Under the pieces are notes generated by a model. That model was given only the letters and a program-made list of their open reading frames with translations. It searched no databases and was not told the DNA's origin. A DNA stretch of 24,363 nucleotides from a virus. Of the stretch, positions 13,738 to 21,407 are shown piece by piece; position 1 is the stretch's first letter; every line of letters begins with the position of its first letter. The DNA lies in IMG/VR virus record IMGVR_UViG_3300044511_000091, positions 1 through 24,363 of that record. One strand, given 5' to 3'. Made by a program: the position numbers and the translations under genes.

Positions 13738-14574
13738 ATGGAAACATTAAAAGCAATCGGAAGAAGAAAAAATGGTGAAATAGTAGAGTTTGAAGTTATA
13801 GATGGGTGTGTTTATTGCTCAGATAATCAATTAACAGAACTACATTTACCTGATGGTGTGAGAATTGTTGAGTGTAGATTTAACTACCTAACCGAGTTAC
13901 ATTTACCTAATGGGGTTGAAAAGGTTTACTGCTCATTTAACTACCTAACTGAGCTACATTTACCTGATGGTGTTGAAGATGTTTGGTGTTCAAATAATAA
14001 GCTAACAGAATTACATTTACCTGATGGTGTTGAAATTGTTTATTGCTCAGGTAACAACCTAACAGAACTACATTTACCTGATGGTGTTAAAGAGGTTCGG
14101 TGTTCAAGCAACAATTTAACAGAGCTACATTTACCTGATAGCGTTGAAGATGTTTGGTGTTCAAATAATAAGCTAACAGAATTACATTTACCTGATGGTG
14201 TTGAAATTGTTTATTGCTCAGGTAACAACCTAACAGAGCTACATTTACCTGATGGGGTGAGAATTGTTGAGTGTAGATTTAACTACCTAACCGAGTTACA
14301 TTTACCTAATGGGGTTGAAAAGGTTTACTGCTCATTTAACTACCTAACTGAGCTACATTTACCTGATGGTGTGAAAGAATTTTATTGTTCAGAAAATAAT
14401 TTCCCAAATAATGACACCTATTTTGCTAATCCAAAAAATAACAGAGTTGTTATTAAGCAATGTGATAAGTATTCATGTGGCTGTTGTTGCATGAAGACAA
14501 AAGAAGAGTTCTATGAAATTTGTGAAGTAAAAGAATTTGATGAAATAATCGAGCATTTCAAACTTAACAGCTAA
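13738..14574 (+). CDS. Short-repeat LRR protein with cysteine-rich tail, paralogue 4 (longest)
   Basis: A 278-residue protein with the shared cap, ten 19-residue repeats and the full tail (CSENNFPNND, SCGCCCMKTKEEFYEIC). Two internal blocks are nearly identical at DNA level: 13858-13972 against 14257-14371 (offset 399 = 7 x 57 bases) and 13972-14088 against 14143-14259 (offset 171 = 3 x 57). These are the mark of recent unequal crossing-over or gene conversion. Consensus Cys, Asn and Leu positions are kept throughout, arguing for selection on the fold. It is probably cytoplasmic and protein-binding; the target is unknown. Confidence 0.87.
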   Translation: METLKAIGRRKNGEIVEFEVIDGCVYCSDNQLTELHLPDGVRIVECRFNYLTELHLPNGVEKVYCSFNYLTELHLPDGVEDVWCSNNKLTELHLPDGVEIVYCSGNNLTELHLPDGVKEVRCSSNNLTELHLPDSVEDVWCSNNKLTELHLPDGVEIVYCSGNNLTELHLPDGVRIVECRFNYLTELHLPNGVEKVYCSFNYLTELHLPDGVKEFYCSENNFPNNDTYFANPKNNRVVIKQCDKYSCGCCCMKTKEEFYEICEVKEFDEIIEHFKLNS

Positions 14575-14642
14575 ACATCCCCCCTCGAAAAAAAAATCTA
14601 ACAATTTAAACAATGGGTATATCCCCCCTCGAAAAAAAATCT
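14573..14642. repeat. Spacer repeat, partial plus full copy
   Basis: A partial copy (14573-14599, starting at the C-run) and a full copy (14600-14642) after LRR paralogue 4. The full copy ends exactly where the next promoter-like element begins. Confidence 0.85.
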
Positions 14643-14657
14643 ATATTTGCATAATAA
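14642..14657 (+). promoter_or_regulatory. Promoter -7 element for the lipoprotein gene
   Basis: TATATTTGCATAATAA is identical over its length to the extended -7 element of the small terminase promoter. No TTTG is found 19-21 bases upstream, where the spacer repeat lies instead. It precedes the lipoprotein ATG by 36 bases. Confidence 0.55.
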
Positions 14658-14693
14658 AAAGAGTATATTTATAAACATTAAAAAATTACTATA

Positions 14694-14957
14694 ATGGGAA
14701 AGCGAATGTTTTTTGTATTTTTATTCATTTCTACACTTGTATCATGTGTGGATGAAGACTTGGTTAAGCATGATTGGACACTTCACCTGATGACTGTATA
14801 TACTTATTCTAATAGGGAAGAGAAATACAGTAGCGAATCAATCGTAAAGGATATGTCAGAGGTTGAGATGCAAGTTAAGTATCAAACTAGATACGAGTAC
14901 TACGACAGACCTAAATTGTGCATAGCTTATATGTATTCATGGACTAAAATAAGGTAA
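14694..14957 (+). CDS. Small phage-encoded lipoprotein
   Basis: An 87-residue protein with a clear lipoprotein signal: basic MGKR, a hydrophobic stretch FFVFLFISTLVS and Cys18 in the lipobox LVSC. The mature part begins C-VDEDL, and acidic residues right after the Cys resemble the Bacteroidota lipoprotein export signal for surface display. The remaining 65 residues are polar with many Tyr, Glu and Ser. Phage lipoproteins often block superinfection by covering receptors or DNA entry, but no such family is recognised here. It has its own promoter-like element and lies two bases before the next gene. Confidence 0.75.
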   Translation: MGKRMFFVFLFISTLVSCVDEDLVKHDWTLHLMTVYTYSNREEKYSSESIVKDMSEVEMQVKYQTRYEYYDRPKLCIAYMYSWTKIR

Positions 14958-14959
14958 TT

Positions 14960-15409
14960 ATGTCAAAAGAATATGTAACGGAAAACACTTTCAAAAAAGT
15001 GAACTGGTCTGAAATATCATTATGTTTGACTGGCAACAAACTTAACATAAGATTCAATTCAGAGCGGAGGATGATACCTCGAAAGCTATGGAAGAAGATA
15101 GATGATATATTTTACAGGGAACTACCTACATTTTGGTATGAATACAAAATGTCAGAGCGAGCCGAGTTAAGAAAAAAGTCTGATGCGAATAGACGAAGGA
15201 AAGGTATGAAGTACAAGAAAAAACAAGATGCGTTGCAAAAGAAATTAGAGATAGAGATAGAAAAGACATTAGGCGGACAGAAGAAATTAGAGATAGAAAC
15301 TATAATTTCAGGTGTTGATAGGACTAAATTAAACAATGGGCATACCCCCTCGAAAAAAAAATCTAACAATTTAATCAATGGGACACACCCCCTCGAAAAA
15401 AAAATCTAA
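14960..15409 (+). CDS. Basic protein with C terminus encoded by spacer repeats
   Basis: A 149-residue, lysine- and arginine-rich protein. Residues 1-65 look folded (WSEISLCLTGNKLNIRFNSE, RKLWKKIDDIFYRELPTFWYEY). Residues 66-115 form a highly charged helix (ERAELRKKSDANRRRKG, KKLEIEIEKTLGGQKKLEIE). From about residue 122 on, the reading frame passes through two copies of the spacer repeat (LNNGHTPSKKKSNNLINGTHPLEKKI). The original end of the gene has evidently been replaced. The basic helix could bind nucleic acid. The family is unknown. Confidence 0.6.
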   Translation: MSKEYVTENTFKKVNWSEISLCLTGNKLNIRFNSERRMIPRKLWKKIDDIFYRELPTFWYEYKMSERAELRKKSDANRRRKGMKYKKKQDALQKKLEIEIEKTLGGQKKLEIETIISGVDRTKLNNGHTPSKKKSNNLINGTHPLEKKI

Positions 15410-15449
15410 CAATTAAAGCAATGGGACATCCCCCCTCAAAAAAAAATCT
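15326..15449. repeat. Spacer repeat, three tandem copies
   Basis: Copies at about 15326-15364, 15365-15407 and 15408-15449. The first and most of the second are translated as the tail of the preceding gene. After them, a 17-base sequence (ATCTAAAATAAATAA and neighbours) occurs twice, at about 15446 and 15476. Confidence 0.85.
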
Positions 15450-15491
15450 AAAATAAATAAACAAAAAGAACATTAATCTAAAATAAATAAC

Positions 15492-15499
15492 TATATTTG
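15492..15499 (+). promoter_or_regulatory. Promoter -7 element for the recombination/replication genes
   Basis: TATATTTG fits the -7 consensus and lies 48 bases before the likely SSB start at 15547. The -33 position lacks TTTG. A divergent spacer copy (about 15505-15539) lies between it and the gene. Confidence 0.5.
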
Positions 15500-15546
15500 C
15501 AAACACAATGAGGAGACAAACCCCCCTCGAAAAAAAACAAAGTAAT

Positions 15547-16077
15547 ATGAAAGTAAGTAATGTAACAGGATTTTTCGACTGTAGAGTGTACAAAAAAGAC
15601 ACAAAAAGAGGTCAACGACCAATGTCAAAACAAGGTGACAGAATCAATTTATCATTATCATTTGATGCTGACACTATCCCCGAAGAGTTCAAAGAATTTG
15701 CAAAGGCATCTAGCAAAAACGAAAAGCTGTATTTGTCATGTAAGGTGTTCCCAAACAACATCAAAGCGTTCAGTGCTTCAGCACAGGTGATTGATTTTCC
15801 AACAAATGAGCAGTTAGATGGCAATAGCTTCTTGATAAACATTGAAACATCAATTAAGCATGGAACTGGGACAGAGTTGAATGGCGTGTATGTCAATAAG
15901 ATTCAATTCATCAAAAGAGCCAATGAATCATTTGAAGCTATTGAGGATGGCGATGATAGTATGTTTGGCGTTTCTATGACACCAATGCAAGTATCAAATG
16001 AACAACAAAAAGCAGAATCAGAGCCAAAAACAAGTCCAAAAGCAGAACCAAAAGCTGATACTAAACTACCATTTTAA
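15547..16077 (+). CDS. Single-stranded DNA-binding (OB-fold) protein, putative
   Basis: A 176-residue protein from the ATG at 15547 (MKVSNVTGFFDCRVYKKD). An ATG at 15508 in the same frame would add 13 residues (MRRQTPLEKKQSN) encoded by a spacer repeat and is probably not the original start. The body (1-130) is beta-rich, with NLSLSFDADTIPEEF, LYLSCKVFPNNIKAFS and GVYVNKIQFIKR. The last 40 residues are a Glu/Lys/Pro linker ending TKLPF, like the hydrophobic tip of bacterial SSB (DDDIPF) that recruits partners. It directly precedes a YqaJ exonuclease, a common pairing for phage recombination and replication. Binding of single strands is inferred from these features. Confidence 0.65.
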   Translation: MKVSNVTGFFDCRVYKKDTKRGQRPMSKQGDRINLSLSFDADTIPEEFKEFAKASSKNEKLYLSCKVFPNNIKAFSASAQVIDFPTNEQLDGNSFLINIETSIKHGTGTELNGVYVNKIQFIKRANESFEAIEDGDDSMFGVSMTPMQVSNEQQKAESEPKTSPKAEPKADTKLPF

Positions 16078-16082
16078 ATTTC

Positions 16083-16108
16083 AATTGGGTGGGGCAACTC
16101 ACCCAATT
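16083..16108 (+). promoter_or_regulatory. Hairpin between SSB-like and exonuclease genes
   Basis: AATTGGGTG (16083-16091) and CACCCAATT (16100-16108) form a nine-base stem with an eight-base loop, just after the stop codon. No T-run follows. It probably affects mRNA processing or stability rather than acting as a full terminator. Confidence 0.5.
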
Positions 16109-16134
16109 AATTCTAACAATTAAAAATCAATTAA

Positions 16135-17034
16135 ATGGAACACAAACAAGAGATATTATCAAGTCGCATAGGGGGCTTTGGAGGTTCGGACTCAAAACTA
16201 TTCTACAAGATAGCCACAAAAGGGCTTAAATCGTTATCTGAAACAGAAAAAAGACGTATTGCTATTGCAAAAGGGTTAATAGAGCCAAAAGAATCATTCA
16301 CAACAAAAGAAATGCAAAGAGGGCATGACTTTGAGGAATGGTACGATTCAAATGTCATGTCTTTGGGAATAGACACCACTTACGAAAAGGAGTACAAAGC
16401 AAAAAAAATAATAGCCGAAAATTTCGATACGTTCGCACATTGTGATTTTTTTAAGTTTGACAACGGCGAGGTGCTGGAGTTGAAATGCGTAAAAGAGCCT
16501 GATAAAGCACTTGACACATATTATTCACAGCTACAATGGTATTATATGCTAGGAGCTTGTAGCGTTATTTTGGTAGTATTTGATGCTAATAATGATGACT
16601 TCAATGATGCACCGATATACGAAATAAGCGTTACAAAAGATGACAGATATATCAACACACTACTAGATGGCATCAATATCCTTGATGAAACATGGGATAG
16701 TTTTGAATACGAGCCAAAAGACGTATTGTTTGGCGATGATTTATCAAAATTTGAACGCAATGAGATACTTGAATACATCAATATCACCAACAAAATCAAA
16801 GCACTGGAAGCAGAGAGAGACGAAAAGAAAGAGTACATCAAATCAATGATTGAGATGTACGGTGTTGGAGGCTTGGAGTTAGAAAATTCATCTATAAACT
16901 ATGTCCACGGCAAGGTTGAGAATAAGTTTGACGAGAAGTTGTTCTTTAAAGAAAATCCTACCATTGACAAGTCTAAATACACCAAAGAATCCATAAAAGC
17001 TAGTTATATCACACTAAAAATAAAACAGCCATGA
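16135..17034 (+). CDS. YqaJ-type viral recombinase / exonuclease
   Basis: A 299-residue PD-(D/E)XK nuclease like lambda Exo and YqaJ, which digests one strand of duplex ends for recombination. Its landmarks are SRIGGFGGSD (10-19), RGHDFEEW (62-69, conserved Glu), AHCDFF (Asp104), VLELKC (Glu115-x-Lys117) and YYSQLQWYYMLGA (129-141, with the Gln of motif III). After residue 200 comes a helical coiled-coil region (IKALEAERDEKKEYIKSMIE) and a domain typical of YqaJ C termini. It sits after an SSB-like gene and overlaps the next gene by four bases. Together they suggest a recombination/replication module. Confidence 0.9.
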   Translation: MEHKQEILSSRIGGFGGSDSKLFYKIATKGLKSLSETEKRRIAIAKGLIEPKESFTTKEMQRGHDFEEWYDSNVMSLGIDTTYEKEYKAKKIIAENFDTFAHCDFFKFDNGEVLELKCVKEPDKALDTYYSQLQWYYMLGACSVILVVFDANNDDFNDAPIYEISVTKDDRYINTLLDGINILDETWDSFEYEPKDVLFGDDLSKFERNEILEYINITNKIKALEAERDEKKEYIKSMIEMYGVGGLELENSSINYVHGKVENKFDEKLFFKENPTIDKSKYTKESIKASYITLKIKQP

Positions 17035-17381
17035 GAGCAGATAGAATATCAGCAATGATAGTCAAGAATGTAGGCAACTACGAGGGTATTAGATACTCTA
17101 TTGACTACATACTAGAAGAAACAGATGACCATCAGGTTGCACTTAAAGTTGCAAGGGATGAACTTGAAAAAGCCTACAAACTGGCTTATCCAACAGCAAA
17201 ACCAAACGAAGTACTTATTGAGAAGGATGAACTAACAGAATCACATCCTAGATTTAACATGATAGCAAAGTCCTTATTTAATGGGACTACAACCGTAGAT
17301 AAAATATTAGAAAGTTATAAACTTGACATAGAGACAATAAAAAAATTACAAGAAGCAATCAAAAAATTAAAAACATTATGA
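17031..17381 (+). CDS. Small helical protein of the replication module (unknown)
   Basis: A 116-residue protein overlapping the exonuclease stop by four bases (ATGA) and the next gene by four. The N-terminal part (RISAMIVKNVGNYEGIRYSIDYILEETDD) reads as a small beta sheet. It is followed by a helix with ALKVARDELEKAYKLAYP, and the C terminus is helical (VDKILESYKLDIETIKKLQEAIKKL). The opening resembles small phage proteins that precede primase/helicase genes, for which I know no function. The tight coupling argues for a role with the exonuclease or primase. Confidence 0.7.
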   Translation: MRADRISAMIVKNVGNYEGIRYSIDYILEETDDHQVALKVARDELEKAYKLAYPTAKPNEVLIEKDELTESHPRFNMIAKSLFNGTTTVDKILESYKLDIETIKKLQEAIKKLKTL

Positions 17382-17602
17382 CAAAAGAACAACAAAAAAT
17401 AAACAGAGAAGCGGTACGAGCTATAAGAAATGGGCTATTGCCTCACTATATTGCAGATTCAGATTACAATGCTTATAGACAGCTTTGTTATAGAATATCT
17501 AAAGAGGTAGACAGGAAAATAACTTGCCGAGAAATATCTAAAAATAACTGGAAGATAGACTATGCAGAAGAATTTCCGATACAACTTACGCAAGGGGAGT
17601 AA
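17378..17602 (+). CDS. 74-residue basic protein of the replication module (unknown)
   Basis: MTKEQQKINREAVRAIRNGL... : a compact, mainly helical protein with Arg/Lys pairs (REAVRAIRNG, YRQLCYRISKEVDRK). It overlaps the previous gene by four bases, and its last 41 bases overlap the start of the primase-like gene out of frame. The pattern would fit a small DNA-binding helical protein, but there is no recognised motif. Confidence 0.6.
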   Translation: MTKEQQKINREAVRAIRNGLLPHYIADSDYNAYRQLCYRISKEVDRKITCREISKNNWKIDYAEEFPIQLTQGE

Positions 17603-18425
17603 ACACGACATTTGCCCTAATTGTGGCAAAAAAGAGTTCAAGCCTTATGTAGATAGTAACGGAAATGTAGTAGGAGAGCAATACGGTAGATGTGAACGTG
17701 TAATGAGTTGTGGATATTTGAAATATCCCAAATCATATAAAAACGATGACTGGACACCGCCACCACCTCCTCCTCCGCCACCACCAACAGAATACATATC
17801 AGAGGGCATTGTAGAGGCAACAATGACTGAGTATGATAGTAACTATTTCTATCTGTATTTAGTGTCTTTATTCGGGGATGATATAGCTAATGAATTAATA
17901 CACAAATACAACATAGGTACGGCTACTAATGGGGGGACTATCTTTTGGCAAAAGGATAAAGATGGGCGATACAGAACAGGTAAAGTCATATACTATGGAA
18001 GTAATGGCAAACGTAAAAAAGACCGCAAAAGTTGGTTTGTACACTCAAAGATAAAGGAAAATTTTCCTTTCAAACAATGCTTTTTTGGTATTCACCTTGA
18101 CGATGGAACGATGCCAACAGCACTTTGCGAGAGTGAAAAGACAGCTGTAATAATGAGCGTACTAATGCCTGAATACATTTGGTTGGCAACTGGGGGTAGT
18201 GAGATGATAAATCTTGACAGGCTTATAGAGTTGAAACGACTAGATAAGATTTTCCCTGATGGAGGTCAAAGAGAAAAATGGGAGCAGAAAACGAGGACAT
18301 TCCCAAATAGGCAGATAGACTATTCTGTGGAGCTTGCTATAATGAGAGGCGATATAGAGCAAGGGAGTGATATTCTCGATTTAATACAATTTGAATATGC
18401 AAGAGATAATAAGCAAGATAAATGA
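17562..18425 (+). CDS. Zinc-finger/Toprim primase-like protein
   Basis: A 287-residue protein. It begins with a zinc ribbon (Cys18, Cys21, Cys44, Cys50 in CPNCGKKEFKPYVD and RCERVMSCGY), as in DnaG-type CHC2 domains and Bacteroidota mobile-element proteins with a DUF6371-like region. A ten-proline linker at 66-75 follows, and then a domain with TALCESEKTAVIMSVL (Glu190), the first Toprim motif, and WLATGG. The second Toprim acidic motif is weak: FPDGG replaces the usual D-D. It precedes the SF3-like helicase, so the pair probably forms the primase-helicase of phage replication. Primase activity is inferred from domains and neighbour; the assignment to DUF6371 is from memory. Confidence 0.75.
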   Translation: MQKNFRYNLRKGSKHDICPNCGKKEFKPYVDSNGNVVGEQYGRCERVMSCGYLKYPKSYKNDDWTPPPPPPPPPPTEYISEGIVEATMTEYDSNYFYLYLVSLFGDDIANELIHKYNIGTATNGGTIFWQKDKDGRYRTGKVIYYGSNGKRKKDRKSWFVHSKIKENFPFKQCFFGIHLDDGTMPTALCESEKTAVIMSVLMPEYIWLATGGSEMINLDRLIELKRLDKIFPDGGQREKWEQKTRTFPNRQIDYSVELAIMRGDIEQGSDILDLIQFEYARDNKQDK

Positions 18426-19773
18426 CATAATGTATTGGGATGGGGAAGGCACACCTGAAGAGATATTTCAGATGAACAACGGTAATATAAATGCCATACC
18501 TAATGCTCAAATAATTGATGTAGTTCATAAAGGGGATTTAGCTACGTGGGCTGAATTTCAGTACGATGTCGATAGCGAGGAGAAATTGACAAATAGGATA
18601 GTAGGAACTGTAAGAAAAGCCGTATCTGATGCCGTTTTCCTTGACAAAAAGAAGCTGGATGAGTTTCCGCCTTTGGCTAACTTCTACTACTACTGTTTGA
18701 AATTAGATAGAAGTGGTGAACTGATGAAAAAATGTAAGGCTATGTCAGAATGGGCTTGGATTACTTCTATCAACAAAAAAAGATTGGCTGAGAATGTTAG
18801 CAAGTATTTCTCTACCCCTGATGATGATAGGTACAATAAAGCTAAGCACAAACTGATAGAGATATATGGGTTTACGGACAAAGATATGGATGCTTTTAGG
18901 TATTTTGTATGTCAGACGTTACATGATAACCACAACCCGTCTTTGAACAAGTCCTTGTATATCTATGGCACAAAGAAGCAAACAGGTAAAACAACCATAG
19001 CAAGGTCAATAGCTACAATCCTAAATGGCGATAAATTTGATAATTTTGGTCAATATGAGAGTACGTTAGGGGCAGAGATGCAATACAATGAGCATGACTT
19101 ACCTTTGGGGGCTAAATACAATGCAGTTATACTTGACGAATCAATGCCAAAGGATAGTAGAAAGGCTTATGGTCAGATAAAACAGGTATTGACGAGTAAC
19201 AGTTGTAAGTACAATCAAAAGTTCGGAAGTATCACTAGAGTGCCATGTAAAAGGTTCTATATTTGTACCTCTAACGAGCCGATATATGAATTTATTCAGG
19301 ACAGGACAGAGAGAAGATTCTATGCAATAGAGATGTCAAAGAGACCAAAGAAATTGTCATTTGACGAGATATACAATCTATGGTTTGAGTTCTGTATCAA
19401 TTGCTCACCTGAGAGTGATTGGTTTAAATGGTATAACTCTTTTGACGAGGTAGATGGTTTAGCAAAGAAAGACGAGGACGATATGTGGGTTGAGATGATA
19501 CATCTTAGAAAAGAGATATTCCCTAATGGTGTGGGTCAGACAATAAGCACTATAACGAGTAAGTCAGCTTGTAAGTTACTTTACAAAGGCACTCCGACAA
19601 GAGACCAAGAGAAGATAATAAAACATATCTTTGAGAGCAAGTTTAAATCTTGTACGCCACCTAGTAATAAGTTTATGTACTCAATAACAAAATGTAGGGA
19701 TATACTTGACGATGCTTTTTTACAACTTAATAATGGAGATGATATAGAGGTTGACGATGGTATGCCTTTTTAA
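18397..19773 (+). CDS. SF3-like replicative helicase (primase-helicase ATPase)
   Basis: A 458-residue ATPase from the ATG at 18397. A TTG at 18391 extends it by two residues, and an ATG at 18430 would shorten it and remove the overlap with the previous gene. The motor domain is in the middle: GTKKQTGKT (191-199) as Walker A, NAVILDE (242-248) as Walker B, YICTSNEP (288-295) as the sensor, and DRTERRF (302-308) carrying the arginine finger. This set matches SF3/VirE-type helicases of phages and plasmids. The Walker A loop has one more residue than the usual GxxxxGK. The last 150 residues include helices and an acidic end (DDIEVDDGMPF) that might bind SSB-type partners. Confidence 0.85.
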   Translation: MQEIISKINDIMYWDGEGTPEEIFQMNNGNINAIPNAQIIDVVHKGDLATWAEFQYDVDSEEKLTNRIVGTVRKAVSDAVFLDKKKLDEFPPLANFYYYCLKLDRSGELMKKCKAMSEWAWITSINKKRLAENVSKYFSTPDDDRYNKAKHKLIEIYGFTDKDMDAFRYFVCQTLHDNHNPSLNKSLYIYGTKKQTGKTTIARSIATILNGDKFDNFGQYESTLGAEMQYNEHDLPLGAKYNAVILDESMPKDSRKAYGQIKQVLTSNSCKYNQKFGSITRVPCKRFYICTSNEPIYEFIQDRTERRFYAIEMSKRPKKLSFDEIYNLWFEFCINCSPESDWFKWYNSFDEVDGLAKKDEDDMWVEMIHLRKEIFPNGVGQTISTITSKSACKLLYKGTPTRDQEKIIKHIFESKFKSCTPPSNKFMYSITKCRDILDDAFLQLNNGDDIEVDDGMPF

Positions 19774-19803
19774 TCGAATATTAAACTTTTAAATATCAAA
19801 ATA

Positions 19804-20526
19804 ATGGAAAATACAAACGATACTAACAGCACAAACCCAACCACTACTTATAGCGAGTGTTATCGACTGCCTTTCCTTTCTCTTTTCCACGCTGACTGTA
19901 TGGAAATTATGAAACAATACCCTGATAAATACTTCGATTTGGCTATTGTTGACCCTCCATATGGGTTAGATATAGCTAATATGAATATGGGTATAGGCAA
20001 AAGCAAAAAAGCAAGTAAAATACAAAACAGGAAATGGAAACCTAAAGACTGGGATAAAAACGCACCTAAAAAAGAATATTTTTATGAACTTTTTAGAGTT
20101 AGCAAAAATCAAATTATATGGGGTGGAAACTATTTTGAATTACCACCGTGTAAAAATTACATAATTTGGGATAAAGAAATACCTAAAGGACTTTCTTTTG
20201 CTGATTGCGAGTTAGCTTGGACTTCGTTTGATTGCGCACCTAAAATGTTTAGATATTCGGCATATTTGAATAAAAACGAAAAATTCCACCCTACACAAAA
20301 ACCAGTTGATTTATACGATTGGATTTTAACACGATACGCAAAAGAAAACTCAAAGATTATAGACACTCACTTCGGTAGCGGTTCAATAGCTTTAGCAGTT
20401 AATAAAGCAACCAGATTAGATAAAATGAATTTACACTTAACAGCGTGCGAGATTGACAAAGAATATATTGATAAGGCAATCAAAAGAATTTCAGAAAGTA
20501 TCAAACAAGGGACGCTGTCTTTTTAG
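19804..20526 (+). CDS. DNA methyltransferase, beta class (N6-adenine/N4-cytosine), copy 1
   Basis: A 240-residue SAM-dependent methyltransferase. Motif IV DPPYG (50-54) comes first and motif I in THFGSGS (188-194) near the end, an order that defines the beta class. HPTQKPVDLYDW (about 162-173) is the typical block before motif I. No restriction partner is near, so it is probably an orphan enzyme that protects phage DNA or alters host signals. The specificity region between IV and I is short (about 100 residues). It has its own 30-base gap after the helicase, without an attC-like element on its left side. A related enzyme follows. Confidence 0.9.
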   Translation: MENTNDTNSTNPTTTYSECYRLPFLSLFHADCMEIMKQYPDKYFDLAIVDPPYGLDIANMNMGIGKSKKASKIQNRKWKPKDWDKNAPKKEYFYELFRVSKNQIIWGGNYFELPPCKNYIIWDKEIPKGLSFADCELAWTSFDCAPKMFRYSAYLNKNEKFHPTQKPVDLYDWILTRYAKENSKIIDTHFGSGSIALAVNKATRLDKMNLHLTACEIDKEYIDKAIKRISESIKQGTLSF

Positions 20527-20531
20527 GTTGC

Positions 20532-20593
20532 AACTAACGTTTCCGCTATGAGTAGTGGCGGTTTTGGAACTACTCACTTATAAAATTACACAA
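20532..20593. other. Left half of an attC-like site after methyltransferase 1
   Basis: AACTAACGTTTCCGC begins like the 5' half of the attC-like elements further right (CTAACG...). A stem TGAGTAGT...ACTACTCA with a 12-base loop follows (about 20549-20576). The expected 3' half (a GTTAG box) is missing; the next gene starts instead. See the right half at 21335-21360. Confidence 0.4.
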
Positions 20594-21334
20594 ATGACAA
20601 TAGGAAATACAAACGAGAATATACCAACTGCACACCAACTTTCGGATAGCGAGTGTCATGTGCAACCTTTTTTTACTTTCTATAATGCCGACAATATGGC
20701 TATTATGAAACAATATCCAGATAAGTATTTTGACTTGGCAATTGTTGACCCTCCGTATGGAATTGACATAAATAACCAATCGCAAGGTAAAGGCGGTGGC
20801 GTGGCTCGTAAAATAGATTATACAAAAAAAGATTGGGATAAAACAGCCCCTGATATAATATATTTTAACGAACTGCGGAGAGTGTCTAAAAATCAAATTG
20901 TTTGGGGCGCAAACCACTTTATTAGCAAATTGCCTTTTGATAGTAGTTGTTGGATAGTTTGGGATAAAGATAATGGAGAAACTGATTTTGCTGATTGTGA
21001 ATTAGCGTGGACAAGTTTTAAAACTGCAGTTAGGCGTTTTAAATGGACATGGGCAGGGATGAGACAGCAAAATATGAAGCATAAAGAGGAAAGAATACAC
21101 CCAACTCAAAAACCAGTAGCCTTGTACGAATGGATAATAAAAAACTACGCAAATGAAAACGATAAAATAATTGATACTCACTTAGGTAGTGGAAGTATTG
21201 CAATAGCAATTGACAAGGCAAACACATTAGATAAAAAGAACCTATCATTTGTCGGCATTGAATTAGACCCCGACTATTATCGAGCGGCAGTAGAACGATT
21301 CAAAAACCATAAACGACAATGCGTGCTTTTTTAA
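20594..21334 (+). CDS. DNA methyltransferase, beta class, copy 2
   Basis: A 246-residue relative of copy 1, sharing MAIMKQYPDKYFDLAIVDPPYG, ADCELAWTSF, HPTQKPVALYEWI and IIDTHLGSGSIAIA. DPPYG is at 52-56 and LGSGS at 197-201, again the beta-class order. A GTG at 20555 would add 13 residues, but the ATG at 20594 has a plausible AT-rich leader, while the extension overlaps the attC-like stem. The target region (residues 60-160) differs clearly from copy 1 (WTWAGMRQQNMKHKEER), so the recognised DNA sequences probably differ. No restriction enzyme is seen. Confidence 0.9.
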   Translation: MTIGNTNENIPTAHQLSDSECHVQPFFTFYNADNMAIMKQYPDKYFDLAIVDPPYGIDINNQSQGKGGGVARKIDYTKKDWDKTAPDIIYFNELRRVSKNQIVWGANHFISKLPFDSSCWIVWDKDNGETDFADCELAWTSFKTAVRRFKWTWAGMRQQNMKHKEERIHPTQKPVALYEWIIKNYANENDKIIDTHLGSGSIAIAIDKANTLDKKNLSFVGIELDPDYYRAAVERFKNHKRQCVLF

Positions 21335-21365
21335 GGTTGGTTATGAGCCGATGTTAGCAGTAACC
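21335..21365. other. Right half of an attC-like site and left end of the membrane-protein cassette
   Basis: After the methyltransferase stop, GGTTGGTTATGAGCCGAT leads into GTTAGCAGTAACC (21353-21365). The latter is the exact reverse complement of GGTTACTGCTAAC at 21912-21924, on the other side of the next gene. GTTAG matches the 3' core of attC sites. Confidence 0.5.
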
Positions 21366-21407
21366 TTTTATTAATGTAAATTATTAACAACTAAATACTT
21401 ATAAATT

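Noticed and set aside
15112-15602. Minus-strand frames over the spacer repeats
   Set aside because: Translated antisense of the A-tract/C-run repeats, giving Phe-rich and Gly-rich low-complexity peptides.
20555-20593. GTG start extending methyltransferase 2 by 13 residues
   Set aside because: The extension lies in the attC-like stem and is not shared with methyltransferase 1; the ATG at 20594 is the better start.
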